The translations under genes and the position numbers were made by a program. From Rubritepida sp. (GTDB lineage Bacteria; Pseudomonadota; Alphaproteobacteria; Acetobacterales; Acetobacteraceae), in contig JACMRO010000029.1 in assembly GCA_014376425.1 (NCBI GenBank), forward strand, positions 1 to 7,314: a stretch of 7,314 nt of DNA, read 5' to 3'. Positions 1 through 5,158 of the stretch are shown here, piece after piece. Every line of letters begins with the position of its first letter. The first letter of the stretch is position 1. A model generated the notes under the pieces. That model was given only the letters and a program-made list of their open reading frames with translations, had not been told where the DNA came from and did not search any database.

Positions 1-2
1 CC

Positions 3-422
3 TGGCATCGCGACCTGATCGAGCGGGAAGGCCACCGCTACGACCCGCGCATCCTGCTGCGTATCCGTCGCGGCGAAGCGATGACGGCGGAGAACTACAT
101 CTCGCTGCTGCGCGCCCGGCGCAACCTGATCGCCGCGGTGGCGCCGCAGACCGCACCATACGACGCGGTACTGGCGCCGACCTGCCCGCTAATCCCGCCC
201 GCCATCACCGCGGTGGAAAATGAGCGGGAGTACAACCGCATCAACCTCCTTCTGCTGCGCAACACGGCGGTCTGGAACTTCCTGGACCGCTGCTCCATCT
301 CGCTGCCCTGCCATCGTCCGGGCGACGCGCCGGTTGGCCTGATGCTGACCGGCGAGCATGGCGGCGACGGACGGCTCTTCGCCGTCGCCCAAGCGGTGGA
401 GGCGGCGCTGGCGCCGCGATAG
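3..422 (+). CDS. Amidase-signature family hydrolase, C-terminal fragment (5' end outside the window)
   Basis: This is the last 139 residues of an amidase-signature (AS) protein; the frame is open to the left edge and ends at TAG 420-422. AS enzymes hydrolyse carboxamides with a Ser-cisSer-Lys triad, but that triad lies in the missing N-terminal two thirds, so activity cannot be judged. Family membership rests on the typical C-terminal pattern: YDAVLAPTCPLIPPAI, where AS proteins have a YD-x-LL-x-PT-x-P segment, then an NRINLLLLRNTAVWNFLDRC helix, the SISLPC strand, GLMLTGEHGGDGRLFAVA and a final helix of the AVEAAL type. The ATG at 81 is internal: the same frame upstream reads as normal protein (WHRDLIEREGHRYDPRILLR). 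It converges on the ThDP enzyme gene with only 16 bases between stop codons and no terminator-like structure. It is clearly different in sequence from the complete amidase at 5159-6652. Substrate unknown; a GatA-like or AtzE-like role cannot be separated on this fragment. Confidence 0.9.
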   Translation, partial: WHRDLIEREGHRYDPRILLRIRRGEAMTAENYISLLRARRNLIAAVAPQTAPYDAVLAPTCPLIPPAITAVENEREYNRINLLLLRNTAVWNFLDRCSISLPCHRPGDAPVGLMLTGEHGGDGRLFAVAQAVEAALAPR

Positions 423-438
423 GCGACAATGGCCGTGG

Positions 439-2136
439 TCAGACGCGGGAAGCTGCCTGGCTCCTTAGATCGGCGATGGTCGCCCGGTTGGTGACCTGCT
501 CCGGGTTCATCCGGATTTCGATGATGGCTGGCTTCTTCGACGCGCTGGCCCGCTTGTAGGCTGGCACCAGCTCATCTGTCGTGGTCACCACCTCGCCATG
601 GCCGCCGAAGCTTTCGATGAAGCGGGCGAAGTCGGGGTTGGTCAGCGCCGTGCCGGAGATTCGTTCGGGGTAGACCCGCTCCTGATACATCCGGATGGTG
701 CCGTACATGCCATTGTTGAAGACCAGAATGATCGGGTTGACGTGGTGGTGGAAGGCGGTGGCGATCTCCTGCCCCGTCATCAGCGCGCCGCCATCGCCCA
801 CGAAGCAGATCACCTCGCGCCCCGGCTCCGTTATCTTGGCGCCGATGGCGGCGGGGATGCCGTAGCCCATGGCGCCGCAGGTCGGTGCCAGGAAATCCTG
901 CTCGGGCCCGACATGCATGAAGCGGGTCGGCCAAGTGGCGAAGTTGCCGGCGTCGGAGGCGAAGATGGTATCGCGCGGCAGCGCGCGCTCCAGCGCCTGC
1001 AGCGCGCGGGCCAGGTTGAGCGGGCCCTCATATTCCGGCGCCACGGCCTGGGCGACGCGGCTGGCGCGCAGCTGCTTGGTCCAGGCACCCCAGCCCGGCT
1101 TCTTCACCCGCAGCCCTCGCGCCGCGGCGGCGAACGCATTGAGGTCGGCAGTGATGCCCAGCGCCGGGCGGTACACCCGGCCGATCTCCGCCTGTTCCGG
1201 ATAGATCTGGATTAAAGGCGTGGCGCCGGCCATGTCCAGCAGCGTGTAGCCTTGGCTGACCGGCTCGCCCATGCGGGTACCGATGGCCAGGATCAGGTCC
1301 GAATTCTTCGCGTGCTGCACCAGAGCGGCGTCGGCCCCAACACCCAGGTCGCCCACATAATTCTTGTGGGTGCCGTCGAAATTCGACTGCCTGCGGAAGG
1401 AGACCGCCACCGGCAGGCCGTTGGCGATGAGAAACTTCTGGATGTTCGCGAGCCCAGCCTTCGACCAGCCGCCGCCGCCGCCCAGGACCGCCAGCGGCCG
1501 CTTCGCACCAGCCAGCATCGCCATCATCGCATCCAGCGCGTCGGGCGCCGGGTAGGCCGGGGCTACGACGGCGGGGCCGATGTCGGGTACCGTCGCCAGG
1601 CGCTTCTGCATCTCCTCCGAGATCGCCACCACCACGGGCCCGGGCCGGCCGGATTGCGCCACGTCGAAGGCATGCGCCATCAGCTCGGGGATACGGCGCT
1701 CATCGTCGATCTGGGTCACCCACTTCGCCATGCCCCCGAACATCCGGCGGTAATCCACCTCCTGGAAGGATTCGCGATCGGTCTCCTCATGCGGGATCTG
1801 GCCGATGATCAACACCAGCGGCGTGCTGTCCTGCGCGGCGATATGCACGCCGATTGCGGCGTGGCAGGCGCCGGGGCCGCGGGTGACGATCGCCACGCCG
1901 GCGCGGCCGGTCAGCTTGCCATGCGCCTCGGCCATGTTCACCGCGCCCGCCTCGAACCGGCAGGTGACGAGCTCGACGCGGTTGCGGTTGGCGTAGAGGC
2001 CGTCCAGCAGGTCAAGATACGACTCGCCCGGCACGGCGAACACCTGGGTGCACCCCTGGGCGATGATGGCATCGGCCAGCAGCCGGCCGCCGGTGCGGGG
2101 TTCAAGGGCGGCGGGCTTCTTGGGTGTCTTGGCCAT
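439..2136 (-). CDS. Thiamine-diphosphate-dependent enzyme, acetolactate-synthase-like
   Basis: A 565-residue protein with the three-domain layout of the acetohydroxyacid synthase/pyruvate oxidase/benzoylformate decarboxylase superfamily. The N-terminal PYR domain (about 15-180) has the cofactor-activating glutamate in VPGES (E38), the RGPGACHAAIGVHIA segment (86-100) and RPGPVVVAI (164-172). The central domain (about 195-340) is Rossmann-like. The C-terminal PP domain (about 370-550) carries the ThDP/metal motif, GDGG at 447-450 through NN at 474-475. These enzymes cleave or form C-C bonds next to a carbonyl, usually on 2-oxo acids. The GMHGT and DDRVTG motifs of classical IlvB-type synthases are absent (the corresponding stretch reads VGDLGVGADA and GTRMGEPVSQG), and no IlvN partner is present, so I call it superfamily only. 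The start is supported by GAGGAA at 2150-2145, 8 bases before ATG. It lies 57 bases downstream of the DppD-like ATPase on the same strand and is probably co-transcribed. Substrate unknown. Confidence 0.93.
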   Translation of the reverse strand: MAKTPKKPAALEPRTGGRLLADAIIAQGCTQVFAVPGESYLDLLDGLYANRNRVELVTCRFEAGAVNMAEAHGKLTGRAGVAIVTRGPGACHAAIGVHIAAQDSTPLVLIIGQIPHEETDRESFQEVDYRRMFGGMAKWVTQIDDERRIPELMAHAFDVAQSGRPGPVVVAISEEMQKRLATVPDIGPAVVAPAYPAPDALDAMMAMLAGAKRPLAVLGGGGGWSKAGLANIQKFLIANGLPVAVSFRRQSNFDGTHKNYVGDLGVGADAALVQHAKNSDLILAIGTRMGEPVSQGYTLLDMAGATPLIQIYPEQAEIGRVYRPALGITADLNAFAAAARGLRVKKPGWGAWTKQLRASRVAQAVAPEYEGPLNLARALQALERALPRDTIFASDAGNFATWPTRFMHVGPEQDFLAPTCGAMGYGIPAAIGAKITEPGREVICFVGDGGALMTGQEIATAFHHHVNPIILVFNNGMYGTIRMYQERVYPERISGTALTNPDFARFIESFGGHGEVVTTTDELVPAYKRASASKKPAIIEIRMNPEQVTNRATIADLRSQAASRV

Positions 2137-2144
2137 GCGGCGCG

Positions 2145-2150
2145 TTCCTC
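2145..2150 (-). promoter_or_regulatory. Ribosome binding site of the ThDP enzyme gene
   Basis: On the minus strand GAGGAA stands 8 bases upstream of the ATG at 2136-2134. It is a good Shine-Dalgarno match and fixes this start. The gene therefore has its own initiation site although it probably shares a transcript with the ATPase genes upstream. Confidence 0.7.
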
Positions 2151-2193
2151 AGGGGTCTGTTCGCCGGCACGCTACCGCCGCCGCGTCACGCCG

Positions 2194-3213
2194 TCACGCG
2201 GCCTGGCCCAGCTTGATGCAGCGCCCGCGCCGGTCCCCGCCCGCCTCCACCATCGGCGGCACGCCCGCATCGCAGGCCGGCTCGGCCAGCGCGCAGCGTG
2301 GCGAGAAGCTGCAGGTGGTGGGCACGGTGGAAAGACTGGGGGGCGCCCCGGGGATCGTCGTCAGGATGGTGCCGCGCATCCCGCCATGCACCGTGCTGTT
2401 CAGCAGCCCGCGCGGGTATGGATGCAGCGGGCCGGCCATGAACGGGCCCACCGGTCCCTCCTCCACGACCCTTCCTGCGTACATGACGGCCACCCGGTCG
2501 GCGATCTCGCCGGCCACGCCCAGATCGTGGGTGACAAAGATTACGCCCATGCCCAGCCGCTGCTGCAATTCGCGCAGTAGCAGCAGCACCTGGATTTGCA
2601 CGGTGGCGTCCAGCGCCGTGGTCGGCTCGTCCGCCAGCAGCAGTTTGGGCCGGCAAGCCAGGGCGACGGCGATCATTGCCCGCTGCCGCAACCCGCCCGA
2701 CAACTCATGCGGATAGGCGTCCAGCCGTCGGCGCGCCGAGGGGATCTGCACCAGCTCCAGCAATTCCAGCGCGCGTGCCGTGGCGGTGGCGCGGCTGGCG
2801 CCCTCATGCCGCTGCACCACCTCGGCGATCTGCCGGCCGATGGTGAAGACAGGGTCGAGCGCCGTCATCGGCTCCTGGAAGATCATCGCAACCTCGCCGC
2901 CGCGAAAATCGGCCATGCGGCGATCGCTCATCGCCAGCACGTCCTGGCCTGCCACCTCGATGCCGCCGGTTACCCGGGCGAATTTCGGCAGCAGCCGCAT
3001 CAGGGCGCGCAGGGTGACGGACTTGCCCGAGCCGCTCTCGCCCAGGATGCACAGCACCTCGCCCTCGGCCAGTTCCATGTTCACGCCATTGACGGCATGC
3101 ACGGTGCGGTCGCGCGTCTGGAAAGTGACCGACAGGTCGGTCAGCTTCATCAGGGGGGTCGGCGCTGGCGCCGCGGGGGGAAGCGGCGCTGGCGCCGCGG
3201 GCGAATGCGTCAT
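2194..3213 (-). CDS. Dipeptide/oligopeptide ABC transporter ATP-binding protein, DppD/OppD type
   Basis: A 339-residue cytoplasmic ATPase of the peptide/nickel ABC import family; it would energise uptake through a membrane permease pair. Visible motifs: Walker A GESGSGKS (58-65), Q-loop Q113 in MIFQEPMTALDP, signature LSGGL (171-175), Walker B LLLADEP (191-197), H-loop H229 in VTHD. The C-terminal extension has the family's four cysteines (301, 307, 314, 332), which in characterised DppD-type subunits bind an iron-sulfur cluster. The signature reads LSGGLRQR, the D-type form, against LSGGQRQR in its neighbour. I chose the ATG at 3213 because it overlaps the preceding stop in an ATGA arrangement, which suggests translational coupling. 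The frame is open further upstream (to 3330), but that part runs inside the F-type gene and is Arg-rich without family similarity. A downstream ATG at 3150 (M22) would remove an odd Pro/Ala-rich leader but has no Shine-Dalgarno. Peptide, nickel or other substrate cannot be told. Confidence 0.93.
   Translation of the reverse strand: MTHSPAAPAPLPPAAPAPTPLMKLTDLSVTFQTRDRTVHAVNGVNMELAEGEVLCILGESGSGKSVTLRALMRLLPKFARVTGGIEVAGQDVLAMSDRRMADFRGGEVAMIFQEPMTALDPVFTIGRQIAEVVQRHEGASRATATARALELLELVQIPSARRRLDAYPHELSGGLRQRAMIAVALACRPKLLLADEPTTALDATVQIQVLLLLRELQQRLGMGVIFVTHDLGVAGEIADRVAVMYAGRVVEEGPVGPFMAGPLHPYPRGLLNSTVHGGMRGTILTTIPGAPPSLSTVPTTCSFSPRCALAEPACDAGVPPMVEAGGDRRGRCIKLGQAA
3161..3201. repeat. Imperfect tandem duplication at the start of the DppD-like gene
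   Basis: The 17-base string GGCGCTGGCGCCGCGGG occurs at 3161-3177 and again at 3185-3201, a period of 24 bases or 8 codons. In the DppD-like protein the copies encode PAAPAP at residues 13-18 and 5-10, giving the doublet PAAPAPLP/PAAPAPTP. The reading frame is kept, so the duplication only lengthens the Pro/Ala leader before the ATPase domain. Confidence 0.85.
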
Positions 3214-4259
3214 GCCGCGACGTCCATGATGGCGCCGGCCTTGGTGTGCCCGCTGCCCGGGCTGGCCATGTGGCAGGCCGCCAGATGGCCGCCGCCCAGG
3301 TCGGCGGCGACGGGCTTCTTCGCCGCGCACACATCCTCGGCGAAGCCACAGCGGGTGCGGAAGCGGCAGCCGCTGGGCGGGTTTACCGGGTTGGGTGGGT
3401 CGCCCACCAGCGGCGGCACGGTGCGGCGGCGCGACGGGTCCATGCTGGGCCGGCTGTCCAGCAGCGCGCGGGTGTAGGGATGCGCCGGGCGGTCGTAGAT
3501 GCTGCCCACGGGGCCGATCTCCACCACCTCGCCCAGATACATCACCAGCACGCGGTCGGAGATGAACTGCACCACGTTGAGGTCGTGGCTGATGAAGACG
3601 AAGGTGAGTTTGAAGCGCGCCTTGAGGTCCACCAGCAGGTTCAGCACCTGCGCCTCGACCGATTTGTCGAGCGCCGAGACCGGTTCGTCCAGAATGACCA
3701 GCCGTGGCTGCAGCGCCAGCGCGCGGGCGATGTTGACCCGCTGCCGCTGACCGCCGGACAGCTCATGCGGGTAGCGGCGCGCGAATTGCGCCGGTGCCAG
3801 GCCCACCGCCGAAAGCAGTTCGCGCGCCCGCGCATTCGCCTCCCGCTCGCCCAGGCCATGCACCTTCGGCGCGAAGGCGATGCTGTCCTCGACCGGCAGC
3901 CGCGGGTTCAGCGATGCATAGCTGTCCTGGAAAACCATCTGCACTTGGCGGCGGTATTCGCGCAGCGACAGGCCCGAGGCGCGGGGCTCACCCACCGCCT
4001 CGCCATCGAACACCATGCTACCGGCATCCAGACCCAGAAGCTGAACCAATAAGCGCGCCGTGGTCGATTTGCCGCAGCCACTCTCGCCCACGATGCCCAG
4101 CGTCTCGCCCTTCATCACGTCGAAGCTGATGTCGTCCACCGCGCGCACGGTGGCGACGGTGCGGCCCAGCAATCCGCCCTTGAGGGGAAAATGCTTGGTC
4201 AGGCCGCGCAGCGCGAGCAGGGGCTGGGCAGGGCCGCCACGGTCGGGATTGATGTCCAT
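3210..4259 (-). CDS. Dipeptide/oligopeptide ABC transporter ATP-binding protein, DppF/OppF type
   Basis: A 349-residue ATPase and the likely heterodimer partner of the DppD-like protein. Motifs (numbered from this start): Walker A GESGCGKST (58-66), Q-loop Q111 in MVFQDSYASLNPR, signature LSGGQ (167-171), Walker B LVILDEP (187-193), H-loop H225 in ISHD. The YASLNPR segment and the LSGGQRQR signature mark the F type. The C-terminal peptide-transporter extension starts near HPYTRALL and has cysteines at 298, 304, 311 and 329 in the CxFxxRC layout expected to bind an iron-sulfur cluster. I prefer the ATG at 4259, with AGG five bases upstream on the minus strand; a start four codons earlier (ATG at 4271, adding MQVA) has no visible Shine-Dalgarno. 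It is the first gene of the F-D-ThDP cluster, and no permease or binding protein precedes it: the next gene upstream is divergent. Its stop overlaps the DppD-like start by four bases. Substrate unknown. Confidence 0.93.
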   Translation of the reverse strand: MDINPDRGGPAQPLLALRGLTKHFPLKGGLLGRTVATVRAVDDISFDVMKGETLGIVGESGCGKSTTARLLVQLLGLDAGSMVFDGEAVGEPRASGLSLREYRRQVQMVFQDSYASLNPRLPVEDSIAFAPKVHGLGEREANARARELLSAVGLAPAQFARRYPHELSGGQRQRVNIARALALQPRLVILDEPVSALDKSVEAQVLNLLVDLKARFKLTFVFISHDLNVVQFISDRVLVMYLGEVVEIGPVGSIYDRPAHPYTRALLDSRPSMDPSRRRTVPPLVGDPPNPVNPPSGCRFRTRCGFAEDVCAAKKPVAADLGGGHLAACHMASPGSGHTKAGAIMDVAA

Positions 4260-4283
4260 GGCTACCTGCATAAAGGGTGTCGC

Positions 4284-4315
4284 CCGGGGTTGGAATGAGC
4301 TTTTCGGAACCCCGG
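4284..4315. repeat. Inverted repeat just upstream of the DppF-like gene (possible operator)
   Basis: CCGGGGTT at 4284-4291 is exactly complementary to AACCCCGG at 4308-4315, with 16 bases between. Inside, GAA (4293-4295) can pair with TTC (4303-4305). The right arm is followed by C/G-rich sequence with no T run on either strand, so it does not look like an intrinsic terminator. Its position, 25 bases from the ATPase start and between divergent genes, fits an operator or a leader hairpin. Confidence 0.45.
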
Positions 4316-4431
4316 TGGCAACCGCCCCGGCTTCTGCTGCCTCCCTAGGCAGGCCGGCGTCTGCTCGCCGCAGTCGCAGTCACCCCCGCGCTGTTCAGCC
4401 GCCTGCGGTTGCGGCAATGTCGGCCGTCAGT

Positions 4432-4436
4432 AGGAG
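4432..4436 (+). promoter_or_regulatory. Ribosome binding site of the RAM-domain gene
   Basis: AGGAG lies 7 bases before the ATG at 4444. It decides the start: the frame is open far upstream, but only because it runs antisense to the ATPase gene, and the domain itself begins right at this ATG. Confidence 0.75.
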
Positions 4437-4443
4437 TGGCGGC

Positions 4444-4695
4444 ATGCGCGCGATCTTCGTTCAGGTGAAATGCGAAATGGGCGCCGCCTACCGGGTGGCC
4501 CGCCACATGGCCGACAGCATCGAGGAGCTGTCGGAGATGCATTCCATTTCCGGCCAATACGATCTGCTGGGCAAGTTCTACCTGGCGCCGGAGCAAGATG
4601 TGGGTCTGTTCGTCGTGGAGAAGGTACAGACGGTGGAGGGGGTGAAGGACACCTACACCATGCTCACCTACAACGCCTTTACGGGCGCGCGCTGA
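4444..4695 (+). CDS. Stand-alone Lrp/AsnC-type ligand-binding (RAM) domain protein
   Basis: An 83-residue protein made up of just the ligand-binding and oligomerisation (RAM, AsnC_trans_reg) domain of Lrp/AsnC regulators. Visible hallmarks are an N-terminal strand (MRAIFVQVKC), a helix of the GAAYRVARHMADSIEEL type, the conserved turn SGQYDLLGKFYL (36-47) and the closing VEGVKDTYTMLTYNAF (64-79). No helix-turn-helix is encoded upstream in frame, so it cannot bind DNA in the usual Lrp way. Stand-alone RAM proteins are known to form dimers or higher oligomers and to bind amino acids, and some may modulate full-length Lrp partners; which applies here is unknown. The start is set by AGGAG at 4432-4436. 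It is divergent from the ATPase cluster, which makes a role in sensing an imported amino acid or peptide product plausible, though this is inference from position. An alternative is a housekeeping orphan unrelated to its neighbours. Confidence 0.88.
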   Translation: MRAIFVQVKCEMGAAYRVARHMADSIEELSEMHSISGQYDLLGKFYLAPEQDVGLFVVEKVQTVEGVKDTYTMLTYNAFTGAR

Positions 4696-4721
4696 CGAAG
4701 CGGCGCCGCCGGACAGCCTAC

Positions 4722-4736
4722 CGCGTGCGGCACGCG
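4722..4736. repeat. Perfect short inverted repeat downstream of the RAM-domain gene
   Basis: CGCGTGC (4722-4728) and GCACGCG (4730-4736) are exact complements around a single G; as RNA this gives a six-pair stem with a three-base loop. It starts 27 bases after the RAM stop codon. There is no T run after it on either strand, so a factor-independent terminator is doubtful; a transcript-end stabilising hairpin or chance in GC-rich DNA are alternatives. Confidence 0.35.
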
Positions 4737-4842
4737 TGCAGGCGGCTGCCGGAGCGCGATCGACGCGATGCTCGGGGCCGCCACGAAAACAGCACAAATT
4801 TCCACGGCAGGGCCCTGATGCCGGCGCGGTCCGGCCACCTGG

Positions 4843-4872
4843 TTACACCATGTTCTGCCTCGAGGGGATCAT
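4843..4872 (+). promoter_or_regulatory. Weak candidate promoter of the lipoprotein gene
   Basis: TTACAC (4843-4848) and GATCAT (4867-4872) are separated by 18 bases and each match only part of the sigma-70 consensus. The second element sits in the centre of the palindrome at 4861-4879, a layout that would suit repression. The call is weak, because GC-rich bacteria often use poorly conserved boxes and chance matches are common. Confidence 0.2.
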
Positions 4873-4879
4873 CCCCTCG
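4861..4879. promoter_or_regulatory. Perfect 19-base palindrome upstream of the lipoprotein gene (possible operator)
   Basis: CGAGGGGAT (4861-4869) and ATCCCCTCG (4871-4879) are exact complements around a central C. It lies 44 bases before the lipoprotein ATG. The dyad is typical in size for a dimeric regulator's binding site. It could alternatively form an eight-pair hairpin with a TCA loop in the leader RNA; no T run follows, so a terminator is unlikely. The regulator is unknown. Confidence 0.5.
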
Positions 4880-4923
4880 GCGCTCCGGGGTGACAGCCGG
4901 CGTCCTGCCCCAGGCCCCATGCC

Positions 4924-5151
4924 ATGCGCAAGATCCTCGCCGCCGCCACACTTTCCACCGCCCTGCTGCTGGGTGGCTGCCAGAACCCCGATGGCTCGGT
5001 GAACATGGGCAGCACGCTTTTGCTGGGCGCCGGCGTGGCGGCGCTGGCCGGTAGCGCGGTGGTGGCCTCGAATGGCAACCGTCACAATTACGGCTACAAC
5101 CAGGGCTACGCGCCCCAATACGGGTACGGCTACGGGCACCGCGGCTGGTAG
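4924..5151 (+). CDS. Small putative lipoprotein with Gly/Tyr-rich tail
   Basis: A 75-residue protein that I do not recognise as a named family. Residues 1-19 form a lipoprotein signal peptide: MRK, a hydrophobic stretch LAAATLSTALLL, then the lipobox LGGC with the acylated cysteine at 19. The next residue is Gln, not Asp, which in proteobacteria favours sorting to the outer membrane. The mature part is about 57 residues: a short polar linker, a second hydrophobic small-residue segment (31-49, containing GAGVAALAG) and a tail rich in Tyr, Gly, Asn and Gln (NYGYNQGYAPQYGYGYGHRGW, broken here as residues 55-63 and 64-75). The hydrophobic segment resembles glycine-zipper envelope proteins, but the protein is too short to assign. 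The start rests on the signal peptide; only a weak AGG nine bases upstream is seen. It converges on the amidase gene with a 7-base gap. An envelope or stress role is a guess. Confidence 0.75.
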   Translation: MRKILAAATLSTALLLGGCQNPDGSVNMGSTLLLGAGVAALAGSAVVASNGNRHNYGYNQGYAPQYGYGYGHRGW

Positions 5152-5158
5152 GCGCCAT

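Larger units (their letters stand above)
4260..4443. promoter_or_regulatory. Divergent promoter region between the ATPase cluster and the RAM-domain gene
   Basis: This interval must hold the promoters of the minus-strand ATPase cluster and of the plus-strand RAM-domain gene. It contains an 8-base inverted repeat (4284-4315, listed separately), a smaller 6-base hairpin CTGCCT/AGGCAG (4337-4342, 4347-4352) and an 8-base inverted pair GCAACCGC/GCGGTTGC (4318-4325, 4405-4412) that may be chance. On the minus strand TTGCCA (4321-4316) is a possible -35, but no good -10 box follows at the right distance. I cannot place either start of transcription. The promoter role comes from position, not from recognised boxes. 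Confidence 0.5.
4696..4923. other. Gene-free interval between the RAM-domain gene and the lipoprotein gene
   Basis: I see no protein-coding gene in these 228 bases: open frames crossing them are Arg/Pro-rich and show no family pattern. The interval holds a short hairpin near the RAM gene stop (4722-4736), a slightly A-rich patch around 4784-4802 and a perfect palindrome at 4861-4879. It probably contains the end of the RAM transcript and the promoter and leader of the lipoprotein gene. Confidence 0.6.

Noticed and set aside
1252..2580. Plus-strand open frame of 442 codons antisense to the ThDP and DppD-like genes
   Set aside because: Its composition is rich in His, Arg, Gln and Ala with no family motif, it spans the ends of two well-supported genes and their spacer, and it is explained by GC-rich third positions on the coding strand.
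3214..3330. Upstream extension of the DppD-like frame by 39 codons
   Set aside because: The extension lies inside the DppF-like gene, is Arg/Gly-rich and unlike the family; the ATGA overlap at 3213 gives a better start.
2596..3477. Plus-strand open frame of 293 codons antisense to the ATPase genes
   Set aside because: The Arg/His/Gln-rich translation has no recognisable domain and the opposite strand carries complete ATPase motifs.
3246..4052. Plus-strand open frame of 268 codons antisense to the DppF-like gene
   Set aside because: It is a mirror of the F-type ATPase coding strand with typical shadow composition and no motif of its own.
4337..4352. CTGCCT/AGGCAG hairpin in the divergent region
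   Set aside because: Six-base arms in GC-rich DNA are easily found by chance, and no supporting promoter boxes or T run lie next to it; it is mentioned only within the region entry.
4365..4382. Short direct repeat CGCAGTCGCAGTC as a possible regulator site or repeat array
   Set aside because: There are only two short units with no further copies nearby, too little to call an array or a binding site.
4060..4443. Upstream extension of the RAM-domain frame, which might have encoded a helix-turn-helix
   Set aside because: The translated stretch is Pro/Ser/Arg-rich with no helix-turn-helix pattern, and AGGAG at 4432-4436 points to the ATG at 4444.
4345..4797. Minus-strand open frame of 150 codons covering the RAM-domain gene
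   Set aside because: It has no family pattern and sits opposite a clearly conserved domain with a good ribosome site.
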